DNA of 64,000 bases from Nocardioides panaciterrulae (GTDB lineage Bacteria; Actinomycetota; Actinomycetes; Propionibacteriales; Nocardioidaceae): contig NZ_JACCBG010000001.1 of assembly GCF_013409645.1 (NCBI RefSeq), positions 2,292,001-2,356,000 of the forward strand, in the 5' to 3' direction. The notes under the pieces were generated by a model. The model searched no databases. It was not told the DNA's origin and saw only the letters and a list, made by a program, of their open reading frames with translations. Positions 30,492-40,836 of the stretch are shown here, piece after piece. Each line of letters opens with the position of its first letter. Position 1 is the first letter of the stretch. The position numbers were made by a program, and so were the translations under genes.

Positions 30492-31735
30492 TTCTTGCCC
30501 CGCTTGGAGCGCGACTGGCGGGAGGGCTGAGCCCGGCCGGCCGCGCCGCTGGGTCGTACCGGTCCGCGCGCGGGCGGGGCGACCCGTCCGCGGCCGCTCG
30601 CCTCCGGGGCGCGCGGGGTGGCGGGGGCACCGGCGACCGGCGCCTCCTCGGCGTCCTCGTCGTAGGGGTCCGCCGCCTCCCGGCGCTCGCTCCCCGCCGG
30701 CAGGTCCTCGGTGAACGCGGGCACCGAGGCGTAGCGGTCGGCCTGGTGCCGCTCCCGCGCCTTCGCGCGCTTCTCGGCCAGCTTGACCGAGTCCTCACCG
30801 GACTTCAGCTGCACCAGCAGCGGGGTCGCGATGAAGATCGAGGAGTAGGCACCGGCCGCCATGCCGACGAACAGCGCCAGCGCCAGGTCCTTCAGCGAGC
30901 CGCTGCCGAGCTGGACCGCACCGACGTAGAGGATCGCGCCGACCGGGATCAGCGCCACGATCGAGGTGTTGATCGAGCGGACCAGCGTCTGGTTCACCGC
31001 GAGGTTGGCCTCGGCGGCGTACGTCGTGCGCCGCTCGCGCAGCCCCTTGGTGTTCTCACGGACCTTGTCGAAGACCACGACCGTGTCATAGAGCGAGAAG
31101 CCGAGGATCGTCAGCACGCCGGTCACGGTCGCCGGGGTGACCTCGAACCCGGACAGCGCATAGACGCCGACGGTGATCAGCACGTCGTGGGCGAGCGCCA
31201 CGATGCCCGCGACCGACATCTTCCACTCGCGGAAGTAGGCCCAGATGAAGAGGACGACCAGGACCAGGAAGACGCCCAGGCCGATGATCGAGCGCTTGGC
31301 GACCTCCTTGCCCCAGCTCGCGCCGATCTCGTCCTGCGAGATCGCCTTCTCGGGGTCGACGCCGGTCTCCTTGACGATCGCGTCGACGATCTTCGCGCTC
31401 TCCGCGTCGTTGACCGGCTCGGTCTGGACGATGATCGAGTTCGGGCCCGAGGTCGTCACGACCGGTGAGGCGGCGGCGTCCACGCCGCTGGCCGCGACCG
31501 CGTTGCGCAGGTTGTCGGCCTCCGCCTGGTTCACCTGGCTCGACGACAGGGAGACCTGGTACTGCGCACCGCCGGTGAACTCGATGCCCATGTTGAGGCC
31601 CTTGGCCCACAGGCCGCCGACCGCCAGGATCACGATCAGGCCGGAGAGGGCGTACCAGAGCCACTTGCGACCGACGAAGTCGATCGACTTGCGACCGGTG
31701 TAGAGGTCGTTGCCGATTCGTGAGAACTTGCCCAT
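30488..31735 (-). CDS. secF: Protein translocase subunit SecF
   Basis: 415 residues, six transmembrane segments with a large extracytoplasmic domain after the first helix, plus a long basic, disordered C-terminal tail rich in Arg/Pro/Ala (about the last 110 residues) that ends RQSRSKRGKK. With SecD it uses the proton gradient to complete protein export through SecYEG. The start shares one base with the secD stop (TGATG). Confidence 0.94.
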   Translation of the reverse strand: MGKFSRIGNDLYTGRKSIDFVGRKWLWYALSGLIVILAVGGLWAKGLNMGIEFTGGAQYQVSLSSSQVNQAEADNLRNAVAASGVDAAASPVVTTSGPNSIIVQTEPVNDAESAKIVDAIVKETGVDPEKAISQDEIGASWGKEVAKRSIIGLGVFLVLVVLFIWAYFREWKMSVAGIVALAHDVLITVGVYALSGFEVTPATVTGVLTILGFSLYDTVVVFDKVRENTKGLRERRTTYAAEANLAVNQTLVRSINTSIVALIPVGAILYVGAVQLGSGSLKDLALALFVGMAAGAYSSIFIATPLLVQLKSGEDSVKLAEKRAKARERHQADRYASVPAFTEDLPAGSERREAADPYDEDAEEAPVAGAPATPRAPEASGRGRVAPPARGPVRPSGAAGRAQPSRQSRSKRGKK

Positions 31736-33528
31736 CAGGCGCGCCCCTCCACGGTGATGCGGTCGATGCCGAGATTGCCCGCGTCGAGGCCGGAGAGCTT
31801 GTGCCCGCGGTTGAAGAACCGGAACCGGGACAGCAAGGTGACCATCGGGTGGGTGAACCAGAAGAAGATCGCCAGGTCGATGATCGTGGAGAGGCCGAGC
31901 GCGAACGCGAAGCCCTTCACGACGCCGGCGGCGAAGATGTAGAGGACGACCGCGGCGAGCAGCGAGACCGCGTCGGCGGCCAGGCAGGTGTTCCGTGCCC
32001 GGCGCCAGCCGGCCTGCACGGCGACCCGCATCGACCGGCCGTCGCGCATCTCGTCCCGGATGCGCTCGAAGTAGACGATGAACGAGTCGGCGGTGATGCC
32101 GACCGCGACGATCAGACCGGCGATGCCGGGCAGCGAGAGCGTGAAGCCGGCGCCCTTGCTCAGCAGCAGCACCATCGCGTAGGTCACGATGCCGGCGACG
32201 ATCAGCGACGTGACGACGACCAGGCCCAGACCGCGGTAGTAGAGCAGGCAGTAGATCATCACCAGCACCAGGCCGATGATGCCGGCCGTGATGCCTGCGG
32301 AGAGCTGGTCACCCGCGAGCGAGGGACCCACGGTCACGACCTGGGTCGCGCCCTGGTCGAACGCGATCGGGAGCGCGCCGTACTTCAGGCTGGTCGCGAG
32401 GCTGTTGGCGCTGGCCTCGGTGAAGTTGCCGCTGATCTGGGCCGAGCCGTCCGGGATCACGCCGTTGAACGTCGGGGCCGAGATGACGCGGCCGTCGAGC
32501 ACCACGGCGAACTGCTGGGGGCTGCCGGCCATGGCCCGCGAGAGGTCGGCGAAGACCTGCTTGCCCTCGCCGCCCAGGGTGAGGTTGACCTGCCAGCTCA
32601 CGGACTGTGCCGGGATGCCGGCGCTGGCGCTCTTCAGGTCGGTGCCCTCGATGGCGGCCGGGGAGAGGAGGTACTTGGTGTGCGCGTCGTCACCGGTGCC
32701 GCAGGTGACCAACGGCTGGGTGGGGTCGTCCTTGACCGGCTGCTTCGCCGGACAGCTGTAGGCGTTGAAGGCCTTGATCGCGGCCTGGCCGGGGCTCTTC
32801 ATGAACGCCAGCGCCGCCTGGGCCGGGGAGTCGCCGGCCGAGGGGGCCGGCGAGGACGAGGCGCCGGCGGAGTCGCTGGCCGAGGGGCTCGACGAGGCGC
32901 TCGGGCTGGACGAGGCGCTCGGGCTCGTCTTGGCGTTCTTGCTGTGCTTGTCGGCCATCAGGAAGGGCGGCCGGTTCTTGCTGGAGCTCGTCGCACCCTC
33001 GTCGGAGCTCTTGCCGCCGGAGCCCTTGCCGGCCGAGCCCTTGCTGGCCGGGCCGGAGGACGAGCCCCCGCCCGCGGTCGACGGCGAGCTGCCCGCGCCC
33101 GGCAGGGTGGCCGCGCCGGACGGGGCGCCGCTGCCCGCGGGCGAGCAGGGGCCGGTGGAGCCGCTCGGGCTCTCGGTGCACGCCACGGTGCGGAACCGCA
33201 GCTGGGCCTGGCGCTTGACGGTGTCGACGAGGTCGCGGCGGGTCTTGCCCGGGATCTCGACCACGATCAGGTTGCCGCCCTGGGTCGTGACCTCGGCCTC
33301 GGTGATGCCGGAGCCGTTCACCCGCTGGTCGATGATCCCGCGCGCCTCGTTGAGGCTCTGGGCGGTGGGGCTGCCCTTGGCCTGGAGCTGGATGCGCGTG
33401 CCGCCCTGGAGGTCGAGGCCGAGCACCGGCTTCCAGGTGCCGCCGAGCGCCACCAGCCCGTAGGCGATCACCACCGCCAGGAAGAACACCACCAGGGTGC
33501 GACCCGGGCGAGCGGTCCTGCGTGCCAT
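31735..33528 (-). CDS. secD: Protein translocase subunit SecD with a low-complexity extracytoplasmic insert
   Basis: 597 residues. An N-terminal helix (LVVFFLAVVIAYGLVAL), the DLQGGTRIQLQAKG motif, P1 domain, then five helices with GIAGLIVAVGITADSFIVYFERI. Between about residues 135 and 250 there is a long Ser/Ala/Gly/Pro-rich insert with SPSAS-type repeats, outside the usual SecD fold. Two or more cysteines sit in the P1 region. I chose the ATG at 33526-33528, one base after yajC; upstream in-frame codons lie inside yajC. Confidence 0.94.
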   Translation of the reverse strand: MARRTARPGRTLVVFFLAVVIAYGLVALGGTWKPVLGLDLQGGTRIQLQAKGSPTAQSLNEARGIIDQRVNGSGITEAEVTTQGGNLIVVEIPGKTRRDLVDTVKRQAQLRFRTVACTESPSGSTGPCSPAGSGAPSGAATLPGAGSSPSTAGGGSSSGPASKGSAGKGSGGKSSDEGATSSSKNRPPFLMADKHSKNAKTSPSASSSPSASSSPSASDSAGASSSPAPSAGDSPAQAALAFMKSPGQAAIKAFNAYSCPAKQPVKDDPTQPLVTCGTGDDAHTKYLLSPAAIEGTDLKSASAGIPAQSVSWQVNLTLGGEGKQVFADLSRAMAGSPQQFAVVLDGRVISAPTFNGVIPDGSAQISGNFTEASANSLATSLKYGALPIAFDQGATQVVTVGPSLAGDQLSAGITAGIIGLVLVMIYCLLYYRGLGLVVVTSLIVAGIVTYAMVLLLSKGAGFTLSLPGIAGLIVAVGITADSFIVYFERIRDEMRDGRSMRVAVQAGWRRARNTCLAADAVSLLAAVVLYIFAAGVVKGFAFALGLSTIIDLAIFFWFTHPMVTLLSRFRFFNRGHKLSGLDAGNLGIDRITVEGRA

Positions 33529-33529
33529 G

Positions 33530-33820
33530 TCAGTTCTCCTCCGGACCGCGCTCGGCGGTCCCTGGCTGTGCCACCTGCCCCACGGCACCGCGGACGACCT
33601 TGACGGTCACGCCCTCGGCGATCTCGACGTGGACCTGGTCCTCGCCGGTGTCCCGCAGGATTCCGAAGATGCCCGAGGTGAGCATCACCTCGTCACCCAC
33701 CTTCAACGAGGCCTGCATGCGCCCGAGTTCCTTCGCCCGCCGCTGTTGCGGGCGGATCAGCAGCAGCCAGAACAGCAGCGCGATCGCCACCAGGGGCAGG
33801 AGCGAGACGAGCTGGGACAC
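33530..33820 (-). CDS. yajC: Preprotein translocase accessory subunit YajC
   Basis: 96 residues, one N-terminal helix (LLPLVAIALLFWLLLIRPQQRR) and the conserved LKVGDEVMLTSGIFGIL. GTG start. First gene of the yajC-secD-secF-apt-rel operon; on the coding strand a TACACT hexamer about 65-70 bases upstream of the start could be its -10 element. Confidence 0.92.
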   Translation of the reverse strand: MSQLVSLLPLVAIALLFWLLLIRPQQRRAKELGRMQASLKVGDEVMLTSGIFGILRDTGEDQVHVEIAEGVTVKVVRGAVGQVAQPGTAERGPEEN

Positions 33821-34027
33821 GCGAGAACCTCTCGAGCAGGGAGAAATGGTGGGTGTGCAGGGTCGAGCCGTGCCGACCGACGGGAAAGTGTAACTGCGAC
33901 TGTGACGCAGGCCGCTATCGGCCGCACGGGCGCGTCGGACCTCCCCCGCCAGGGCGGCGGCCAGTGCGCGACCCGAGCCCGACCGGAGCCCGACCGGCCA
34001 CCGGACGAGGCGTCGGACAGGCGGCCG

Positions 34028-35101
34028 TCAGCCCTCGAAGAGCGGCGCGTCCACGCTCGGCGCCGCCACGACCGGGGCGGCGAGGCCGAGGTGCTCCCAG
34101 GCGGCCGGCGTCGCGATGCGTCCCCGCGGGGTGCGCGCGAGGAACCCGTTGCGCACGAGGAAGGGCTCCGCGACCTCCTCCACGGTCTCCCGCTCCTCCC
34201 CCACCGCCACGGCCAGCGTGGACACGCCCACCGGTCCACCGCCGAACCGGCGGCACAGCACGTCGATGACGGCGCGGTCCAGCCGGTCGAGCCCGAGCTC
34301 GTCGACCTCGTAGAGGTCGAGCGCCGCCTGGGAGACCGGTCGGGTCACGACGCCGTCGGCCTTGACCTGGGCATAGTCGCGGACCCGGCGCAGCAGCCGG
34401 TTGGCGATCCGTGGCGTGCCGCGCGAGCGGGAGGCGATCTCGGCCGCCCCCTCCCCGGTCAGCTCCACACCGAGCAGGCCCGCGGAGCGGTGCACGATCC
34501 GGTCGAGCTCGTGAGGCTCGTAGAACTCCAGGTGCCCGGTGAAGCCGAAGCGGTCGCGCAGCGGCCCGGGCAGCAGGCCGGCCCGGGTGGTCGCCCCCAC
34601 CAGCGTGAACGGCGGGATGTCCAGCGGGATCGCCGTGGCCCCGGGGCCCTTGCCGATCACCACGTCGACCCGGAAGTCCTCCATGGCCATGTAGAGCATC
34701 TCCTCGGCCGGGCGAGACATCCGGTGGATCTCGTCGACGAAGAGGACGTCGCCCTCGTTCATGCCCGACAGGATCGCCGCGAGGTCGCCGGCGTGGGTGA
34801 TGGCGGGGCCGCTGGTCAGCCGCAGCGGCGAGCCCATCTCGCCGGCGATGATCATCGCCAGCGTGGTCTTGCCGAGCCCGGGCGGCCCCGAGAGCAGGAC
34901 GTGGTCGGGCGCGCGGCCACGGCGCCGGGCGGCCTCCAGGACCAGTCCGAGCTGGGCCCGGACCCGGGACTGGCCGACCACCTCGTCCAGGGTGCGGGGG
35001 CGCAGCGCCGCCTCGACGGCCCGCTCGTCGCCCTCCGCCTCGGCCGCGGTCAACGACCGGAGGTGGGTCTCCTCGGCGGCCGCGAGCTCCTCGTCGTGCA
35101 T
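34028..35101 (-). CDS. ruvB: Holliday junction branch migration helicase RuvB
   Basis: 357-residue AAA+ motor. Walker [10 protein letters not shown], Walker [12 protein letters not shown], sensor GATTRAGLL, arginine-finger region GPLRDRFGF and a winged-helix C-terminus ([16 protein letters not shown]). ATG four bases after ruvA. Drives branch migration with RuvA for RuvC to cut. Confidence 0.96.
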   Translation of the reverse strand: MHDEELAAAEETHLRSLTAAEAEGDERAVEAALRPRTLDEVVGQSRVRAQLGLVLEAARRRGRAPDHVLLSGPPGLGKTTLAMIIAGEMGSPLRLTSGPAITHAGDLAAILSGMNEGDVLFVDEIHRMSRPAEEMLYMAMEDFRVDVVIGKGPGATAIPLDIPPFTLVGATTRAGLLPGPLRDRFGFTGHLEFYEPHELDRIVHRSAGLLGVELTGEGAAEIASRSRGTPRIANRLLRRVRDYAQVKADGVVTRPVSQAALDLYEVDELGLDRLDRAVIDVLCRRFGGGPVGVSTLAVAVGEERETVEEVAEPFLVRNGFLARTPRGRIATPAAWEHLGLAAPVVAAPSVDAPLFEG

Positions 35102-35105
35102 GCGC

Positions 35106-35705
35106 TCAGGCCCTGCTCAGCGTGCGCAGGGCGGCACGCAGCAGCGTCGCCACGTCAGGGGCGTCACCGGCCTGCGGGGCCACCGCCTCGACGGCCTTCT
35201 CGGCGTCGCGGGCCGGCCAGCCGAGGCCGACCAGCCCCTGGTGGACCTGGTCACGCCACGGGGCGGCGGCGGACGTGCCCGGCGCCGTCGTACGCGCCCC
35301 GACCGGCGCGCCGATGCGGTCCTTCAGCTCGAGGATGATCCGCTGCGCGCCCTTCTGGCCGATCCCGGGCACCCTCGTCAGGGTCTTCACGTCGTCACCG
35401 GCGACCGCGCGGCGCAGCTCGTCCGGGCCGAGCACGGCCAGCATCGCCTGGGCGAGCTTCGGCCCGACGCCGGAGGCGGTCTGCACCAGCTCGAACACGG
35501 TCTTCTCGTCCTCGTCGAGGAAGCCGAAGAGCGTCAGCGAGTCCTCCCGGACCACCATGCTCGTGGGCAGCGTCGCCGACTGGCCGGGGCGCAGCGTGGC
35601 CAGGGTGCCCGGCGTGCACAGCAGCTCCAGCCCCACACCGCCCACCTCGACCACGGCGCTGGACAGGGTCACGGCGGCCACCTGGCCGCGGACGAACGCG
35701 ATCAT
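35106..35705 (-). CDS. ruvA: Holliday junction DNA-binding protein RuvA
   Basis: 199 residues: N-terminal OB fold ([25 protein letters not shown]), helix-hairpin-helix motifs ([26 protein letters not shown]), an Ala/Pro linker and the C-terminal RuvB-binding helices ([13 protein letters not shown]). ATG overlaps the ruvC stop as ATGA. Confidence 0.95.
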   Translation of the reverse strand: MIAFVRGQVAAVTLSSAVVEVGGVGLELLCTPGTLATLRPGQSATLPTSMVVREDSLTLFGFLDEDEKTVFELVQTASGVGPKLAQAMLAVLGPDELRRAVAGDDVKTLTRVPGIGQKGAQRIILELKDRIGAPVGARTTAPGTSAAAPWRDQVHQGLVGLGWPARDAEKAVEAVAPQAGDAPDVATLLRAALRTLSRA

Positions 35706-36304
35706 CTGCTGCTCCTCGTGGGTCCTTCCGCGCGCGCCGGCCGGGCGGGCGGGGTGGTACGCGGGGCGGTAGGCGGAGTGGTACGCCGGGCGGCGCCGGC
35801 GGCCGCCACGGCGGCGTCGATGCGCGCCTGCGCGCCGCCGCGCCAGATGTGGGTGATGGCCAGCGCCAGGGCGTCGGCGGCGTCGGCCGGTCGCGGGGGC
35901 GCGTCCAGCCGCAGGATCCGGGTCACCATCGCTCCGACCTGGGCCTTGCCCGCGCGGCCGCTCCCCGACACCGCGGCCTTGACCTCACTCGGCGTGTGCA
36001 GCGCGACCGGGAGCCCACGGCGTGCCGCGGCGACCATGGCGATGCCACTGGCCTGGGCCGTGCCCATCACCGTGCTGACGTCGGAGCGGGCGAAGACGCG
36101 CTCGACCGCGACCGCGTCCGGGGCGTACTCGTCGAGCCAGGCGTCGATGCCCTTCTCGATCGTCACCAGCCGCTCGGCGACCGGTAGGTCGGCCGAGGTG
36201 CGGATCACGTTGACGTCGACCAGGTGCAGGGGGCGGCCCACCTGGCCCTCGACCACGCCCATGCCGCAGCGGGTCAGGCCGGGATCGATCCCGAGCACGC
36301 GCAT
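35702..36304 (-). CDS. ruvC: Holliday junction resolvase RuvC
   Basis: 200 residues; RNase H-fold endonuclease with [14 protein letters not shown] (first catalytic Asp), AVERVF (Glu), and the C-terminal acid cluster near [12 protein letters not shown]. The last 35 residues form a Thr/Pro/Arg-rich tail not needed for the fold. Preceded by an SOS box, so the ruvCAB operon should be induced by DNA damage. Confidence 0.95.
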   Translation of the reverse strand: MRVLGIDPGLTRCGMGVVEGQVGRPLHLVDVNVIRTSADLPVAERLVTIEKGIDAWLDEYAPDAVAVERVFARSDVSTVMGTAQASGIAMVAAARRGLPVALHTPSEVKAAVSGSGRAGKAQVGAMVTRILRLDAPPRPADAADALALAITHIWRGGAQARIDAAVAAAGAARRTTPPTAPRTTPPARPARAEGPTRSSR

Positions 36305-36319
36305 GCGTCAGCCTTCCGT

Positions 36320-36335
36320 CCGAACGTGTGTTCGG
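36320..36335. promoter_or_regulatory. LexA (SOS) box upstream of ruvC
   Basis: CCGAACGTGTGTTCGG, matching the Gram-positive/actinobacterial SOS consensus CGAAC-N4-GTTCG without mismatch and extended by C/G. It is centred about 23 bases before the ruvC ATG, a position that would block a promoter there. Confidence 0.85.
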
Positions 36336-36434
36336 AGCAACGCTAACGGGGAGCGCGGACAGGACTCCGCAGGACACGCTGGCACGGCTCGGACGAAGAC
36401 CGCGGCCGGTGCGGGGACGCGTCGCCCCGCGTCG

Positions 36435-37202
36435 TCACTCCTCCTCGAGCGCCGCCATGACCTCGTCGGGGACGTCGTAGTTGGCGAAGATGTTCTGCAC
36501 GTCGTCGAGGTCCTCGAGCACGTCGACGAGCCGGAACATCTTGGCCGCCGCGTCCTGGTCGAGCTCGACCTGCATGTCGGGGCGGAACTCCGCCTCGGCC
36601 GAGTCGTAGTCGATGCCGGCGGCCTGGAGCGCCTGGCGCACGGCGACCAGGTCGCCGGACTCGGAGATGACCTCGAAGGAGTCACCCAGCTCGTTGACCG
36701 CGTCGGCACCGGCTTCGAGGGTGGCCTCGAGCACGTCGTCCTCGCTGACCATCCGGCCGTCCTGCTCGGCGGGCACGACCACGACACCCTTGCGGTTGAA
36801 GAGGAACGACACCGAACCCGGGTCGGCCAGCGAGCCGCCGTTGCGGGTCATGGCGGTGCGGACCTCCATGGCGGCGCGGTTCTTGTTGTCGGTGAGGCAC
36901 TCGATCAGCATCGCGACGCCCGAGGGCCCGTAGCCCTCGTACATGATCGTCTGGTAGTCGGCCCCGCCGGTCTCCGCACCGGAGCCGCGCTTGACCGCGC
37001 GGTCGATGTTGTCGTTGGGGACCGAGGACTTCTTGGCCTTCTGGATGGCGTCGTAGAGCGTGGGGTTGCCGGAGGGGTCGCCGCCGCCCATCCGCGCCGC
37101 CACCTCGACGTTCTTGATCAGCTTGGCGAACATCTTGCCGCGCTTGGCGTCGATGACGGCCTTCTTGTGCTTGGTCGTCGCCCACTTGGAGTGCCCAGAC
37201 AT
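36435..37202 (-). CDS. YebC/PmpR-family DNA-binding protein
   Basis: 255 residues of the YebC family: N-terminal [38 protein letters not shown] and an acidic C-terminus. Members are regulators or, per recent work on the family, help ribosomes through proline stretches. Its place just upstream of ruvC is conserved widely. ATG start, 31 bases after pdxT. Confidence 0.93.
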   Translation of the reverse strand: MSGHSKWATTKHKKAVIDAKRGKMFAKLIKNVEVAARMGGGDPSGNPTLYDAIQKAKKSSVPNDNIDRAVKRGSGAETGGADYQTIMYEGYGPSGVAMLIECLTDNKNRAAMEVRTAMTRNGGSLADPGSVSFLFNRKGVVVVPAEQDGRMVSEDDVLEATLEAGADAVNELGDSFEVISESGDLVAVRQALQAAGIDYDSAEAEFRPDMQVELDQDAAAKMFRLVDVLEDLDDVQNIFANYDVPDEVMAALEEE

Positions 37203-37233
37203 CAGTCCCTCTTCGTCTTCCGTTCGCGCATCG

Positions 37234-37839
37234 TCACGCCGAGGCCTCTCGCACCAGGTCCACGAACATCTCGTGCACCCGGGAGTCGCCCCCCACCTCG
37301 GGGTGGAACGACGTCGCCAGCAGCGGGCCCTGCCGGACCGCGACGATCCTACCCGCGGCGGGACCGTCGGCCACCCGGGCGAGGACCTCCACGCCGTCGC
37401 CCACCTCCTCCACCCATGGCGCGCGGATCAGCACCGCGTGCACGGGAGCGGCCAGGCCGGCGAGCTCGAGGTCCCGCTCTGAGGAGTCGACCTGCCGCCC
37501 GAACGCGTTGCGCCGGACCGTGACGTCGAGTCCGCCGAAGGTCTCCTGGCCGGCTGCCCCGTCGAGGACCCGGTCGGCCAGGAGGATCATGCCCGCGCAG
37601 GTGCCGAAGACCGGCAGGCCCTGCTTGATCCGGTCACGCAGCGGCTCGAAGATCTCGAACGTCCGGGCCAGCTTCGCCATCGTGGTGGACTCGCCGCCGG
37701 GGATCACCAGGCCGTCGCAGGCGTCGAGCTCGGCGACCCGGCGGACCGTGACCGGCTCGACCCCGAGCTCGCGGAGGACCCGCAGGTGCTCGCGGACGTC
37801 GCCCTGGAGCGCGAGGACGCCGATGGTGGGTGCGGTCAC
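37234..37839 (-). CDS. pdxT: Pyridoxal 5'-phosphate synthase glutaminase subunit
   Basis: 201 residues supplying ammonia from glutamine to PdxS for vitamin B6 synthesis. Class I amidotransferase triad: Cys in [10 protein letters not shown], and His/Glu in [11 protein letters not shown]. Oxyanion loop GGEST is present. GTG start overlaps the pdxS stop as GTGA. Confidence 0.94.
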   Translation of the reverse strand: MTAPTIGVLALQGDVREHLRVLRELGVEPVTVRRVAELDACDGLVIPGGESTTMAKLARTFEIFEPLRDRIKQGLPVFGTCAGMILLADRVLDGAAGQETFGGLDVTVRRNAFGRQVDSSERDLELAGLAAPVHAVLIRAPWVEEVGDGVEVLARVADGPAAGRIVAVRQGPLLATSFHPEVGGDSRVHEMFVDLVREASA

Positions 37840-38768
37840 CAGCCGCGCTCGGCGAGCCGGTGCGGCTGGGGGATCTCCTCGACGTTGAGGCCGACCATCG
37901 CCTCGCCCAGGCCGCGGGAGACCTTGGCGACCACGTCGGGGTCGTCGAAGAAGGTCGTGGCCTTCACGATCGCCTCGGCGCGCTGCGCGGGGTTGCCGGA
38001 CTTGAAGATGCCCGAGCCCACGAACACGCCCTCGGCGCCCAGCTGCATCATCATCGCCGCGTCCGCCGGGGTGGCGATGCCACCGGCGGTGAACAGCACC
38101 ACGGGCAGCTTGCCGTGCTCGGCGACCTCCTTGACCAGCTCGTAGGGCGCCTGCAGCTCCTTGGCCGCGACGAACAGCTCGTCGGGCGAGAGCGCGGCGA
38201 GACCGCGGATCTGCTTGCGGATCGTGCGCATGTGGGTGACCGCGTTGGACACGTCACCGGTGCCGGCCTCGCCCTTGGAGCGGATCATCGCCGCGCCCTC
38301 GGTGAGCCGGCGCAGCGCCTCGCCCAGGTTGGTCGCCCCACACACGAACGGCACCGGGAACGCCCACTTGTCGATGTGGTTCTCATAGTCGGCCGGGGTC
38401 AACACCTCGGACTCGTCGATGTAGTCCACCCCCAGGCTCTGCAGCACCTGGGCCTCGGCGAAGTGGCCGATCCGGGCCTTGGCCATCACCGGGATCGAGA
38501 CCGCCTCGATGATGCCGTCGATCATGTCCGGGTCGCTCATCCGCGAGACACCGCCCTGGGCCCGGATGTCGGCCGGCACCCGCTCCAGCGCCATCACCGC
38601 CACCGCCCCGGCGTCCTCGGCGATCCTGGCCTGCTCGGGGGTGACCACATCCATGATCACCCCACCCTTGAGCATCTCGGCCATCCCACGCTTCACACGC
38701 GTGGTGCCGGTGCCGTTCTCGGGGGTCTCGAGGGGGGTGCTGGGGGTGTTCTCGGGGGTGTCGACCAT
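37836..38768 (-). CDS. pdxS: Pyridoxal 5'-phosphate synthase lyase subunit
   Basis: 310 residues. The barrel starts [20 protein letters not shown] with the active-site Asp; the catalytic lysines lie in [10 protein letters not shown] and in [25 protein letters not shown] closes the phosphate site. About 20 extra N-terminal residues (Thr/Pro/Glu-rich, partly repeated [15 protein letters not shown]) precede the core. ATG start. Confidence 0.95.
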   Translation of the reverse strand: MVDTPENTPSTPLETPENGTGTTRVKRGMAEMLKGGVIMDVVTPEQARIAEDAGAVAVMALERVPADIRAQGGVSRMSDPDMIDGIIEAVSIPVMAKARIGHFAEAQVLQSLGVDYIDESEVLTPADYENHIDKWAFPVPFVCGATNLGEALRRLTEGAAMIRSKGEAGTGDVSNAVTHMRTIRKQIRGLAALSPDELFVAAKELQAPYELVKEVAEHGKLPVVLFTAGGIATPADAAMMMQLGAEGVFVGSGIFKSGNPAQRAEAIVKATTFFDDPDVVAKVSRGLGEAMVGLNVEEIPQPHRLAERGW

Positions 38769-38855
38769 GACGTCTATCGTACGGCGACACGCCGGGCCGG
38801 ACCCATTCGGGGAGCGCGTGTGGACACGGTCCCGGTGCGGTCCCCGACCTGGTTC

Positions 38856-39482
38856 TCAGGCCGTCGGTTCCACCGGCGGCAGTGCCAGGGCCTGCTGGCG
38901 CACGACCCAGATCCGTTGCACGACCGTGATGGTGCTGGCCGCGGCGAGCGCCCACAGGGTGACGTACATCAGCACCGGCAGGTCGAAGATGGCCGAGAGC
39001 CCGGTCATCACCAGGATCGCCACCAACCGGTCCGCACGCTCGGCGATGCCGACCTTGGCCTGGAAGCCGAGCCCCTCGGCCCGCGCACGGGCGTAGGAGG
39101 TCACCGCGCCCATGACCAGGCAGACCAGGCTGAGCACGAGGTAGAGCCGGCTGTCGCCGTCGCCGGCGAAGTAGAGCGCGAGGCCGGCGAAGATCGCGCC
39201 GTCGCCGATCCGGTCGAGGGTGGAGTCGAGGAAGGCCCCGAACGGGCTGCTCTTGCCGGTCAGCCGGGCCATGTGGCCGTCGATGAGGTCGCTGAAGACG
39301 AACAGCGTGATCACCAGGACGCCGGTGAGCAGCATCCCCTGCGGGAAGAACACCAGCGCCCCGGCACTCACGCCGATGGTGCCGACGAGCGTGACGGCGT
39401 CGGCACTCACGCCCAGTCGGATGAGCAGGCGGGCGATCGGCGAGAAGAACCTGGTCCAGAAGGCACGGAAGCGTTCGAGCAT
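38856..39482 (-). CDS. pgsA: CDP-alcohol phosphatidyltransferase, probably phosphatidylinositol-phosphate synthase
   Basis: 208-residue membrane enzyme with about six helices. The CDP-alcohol motif DG-x2-AR-x8-G-x3-D-x3-D is complete in IDGHMARLTGKSSPFGAFLD and STLD. In Mycobacterium the homologue beside the HIT gene and thrS makes phosphatidylinositol phosphate from CDP-diacylglycerol and inositol phosphate; the same neighbourhood here supports that role. The patA and pimA genes that follow it in mycobacteria are absent; pdxS follows instead. Confidence 0.85.
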   Translation of the reverse strand: MLERFRAFWTRFFSPIARLLIRLGVSADAVTLVGTIGVSAGALVFFPQGMLLTGVLVITLFVFSDLIDGHMARLTGKSSPFGAFLDSTLDRIGDGAIFAGLALYFAGDGDSRLYLVLSLVCLVMGAVTSYARARAEGLGFQAKVGIAERADRLVAILVMTGLSAIFDLPVLMYVTLWALAAASTITVVQRIWVVRQQALALPPVEPTA

Positions 39483-39523
39483 GGTGGCCGCAGGCTACCG
39501 GTCCGGAGCGACCACCTCGCGCA

Positions 39524-40138
39524 TCAGACCAGTTCGGGCAACCTCAGGTGCGCCAGCGCCAGCTCGAACTCGGCCACGTCGAGGAACTGGACGTCGGCCT
39601 CCCTCGCCGCCTGCTCCCGGATCGAGGCCGCGGCCTCGCGGCTGCCCTCGAGCGCCTCGCGGGAGTCGAAGACGACCGTGCCGCAGGTGCGTCCACGGCC
39701 TCGGTCGATGAGGAAGCTCGCGCTGCAGAACCCCTCCATCGTCTCCACCCGCGGCAGCACCGTCGAGCGCCACATGTCGCCGACACCGTCCATGTCGGTG
39801 GCGCTGGTCCAGGTGATGCGACAGCAGGCGCCCGGCGTGCTCGTGTGGTCACGGTGCATCACCGCGACCTCCCACTCCTCCACGGTGGCTGGCCCGCCGA
39901 AGATCTCGGTGGCCCGGTTGCGCATCGGCATGACCGACGCCGCCGTGGCCAGCATGGACTGCTCGCTGTCCCAGGCGGTGGTGGCGATGCCGCGGCCGGA
40001 CTCGCGGTCGACGACCAGCGCCATGCCGAGGCAGCCGTCCATCGCGGTGACGGTGGGGAGGATCGAGTCGCGCACGTGCGTGATGCCGGCGTCGATGGCG
40101 GCCGGGTCGCCGTCGATGGTCGTGGAGCGAACGAACAT
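39524..40138 (-). CDS. Two-domain ABM-like (dimeric alpha-beta barrel) protein
   Basis: 204 residues from the ATG at 40136-40138, which has GGAG seven bases upstream. It looks like two related halves: each has a strand, a helix ending ILPTVTAMDGC or VLPRVETMEGF, and a strand with VVDRESGRGIA or LIDRGRGRTCG. This is the pattern of antibiotic-biosynthesis-monooxygenase-like barrels, here duplicated in one chain. Catalysis is not evident; function unknown. Confidence 0.65.
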   Translation of the reverse strand: MFVRSTTIDGDPAAIDAGITHVRDSILPTVTAMDGCLGMALVVDRESGRGIATTAWDSEQSMLATAASVMPMRNRATEIFGGPATVEEWEVAVMHRDHTSTPGACCRITWTSATDMDGVGDMWRSTVLPRVETMEGFCSASFLIDRGRGRTCGTVVFDSREALEGSREAAASIREQAAREADVQFLDVAEFELALAHLRLPELV

Positions 40139-40241
40139 GGGATCTCCTCGGACCGGGGGCGACACCCCTGCGGCGCCGCCGCTCCCACCACGATGCGTCC
40201 GGCCCTGGGCTTGCGGCAATCACCAAGTCGGACCAGTCCGG

Positions 40242-40781
40242 TCACCGTGTCGAGCGGCGGACGATCGGCCGGCTCATGAAGACCGCGGTGTCCGCGCCCG
40301 GGTGGTCGCCGTACATGGTCTGGTCGAGGCCGACCAGGCGGAAGCCCATCCGCTCGTAGGCCCGGATCGCCGGGACGTTGTCCGTCTGGGTCTCGAGCCA
40401 GACATGTCGAGCGGCTGCGGCTCGGTGGCTGTCGATCGCCGCGCCGAGGAGCGCCGTTCCGACACCCTGCCCCCGAGCCGCCGCGTCGACGTACATGTGC
40501 AACAGCACCAGGCGCCGGTTCCACCCGCTGAGGGCGGTCGCCGTGAAGCCCATGACGCGCCCAGCGCGGACCGCGACGAACGCGTCGTTCCACGGAGGCG
40601 GAGCCTCGTCGAGATACCCCGCCAGGTCGTGACTCTTCGTCCGGGGCGTCGGGAGTGTCGACTCGGACCACCCGAGCCGCCCGTCGACCAGACGGAGTTC
40701 CGCCACCGAACGCACCTCGGTGTGCACGCCCAGAGCCACCACGAGGGCCCGGTCGGAGCGCTCGTAGGGCCGGACCAGCAT
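40242..40781 (-). CDS. GNAT-family N-acetyltransferase
   Basis: 179 residues from the ATG at 40779-40781. The acetyl-CoA-binding motif is visible as MYVDAAARGQGVGTALLGAA (R-G-x-G-V-G), followed by NVPAIRAYERMGF. Substrate unknown. Stands between the ABM-like gene and the inositol-phosphatase-like gene, all on the minus strand. Confidence 0.85.
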   Translation of the reverse strand: MLVRPYERSDRALVVALGVHTEVRSVAELRLVDGRLGWSESTLPTPRTKSHDLAGYLDEAPPPWNDAFVAVRAGRVMGFTATALSGWNRRLVLLHMYVDAAARGQGVGTALLGAAIDSHRAAAARHVWLETQTDNVPAIRAYERMGFRLVGLDQTMYGDHPGADTAVFMSRPIVRRSTR

Positions 40782-40836
40782 GCCGGCAGGGTAGCCACGA
40801 GCGGGCGCACCGGGGTGCGCGACCCGACACACCCGG

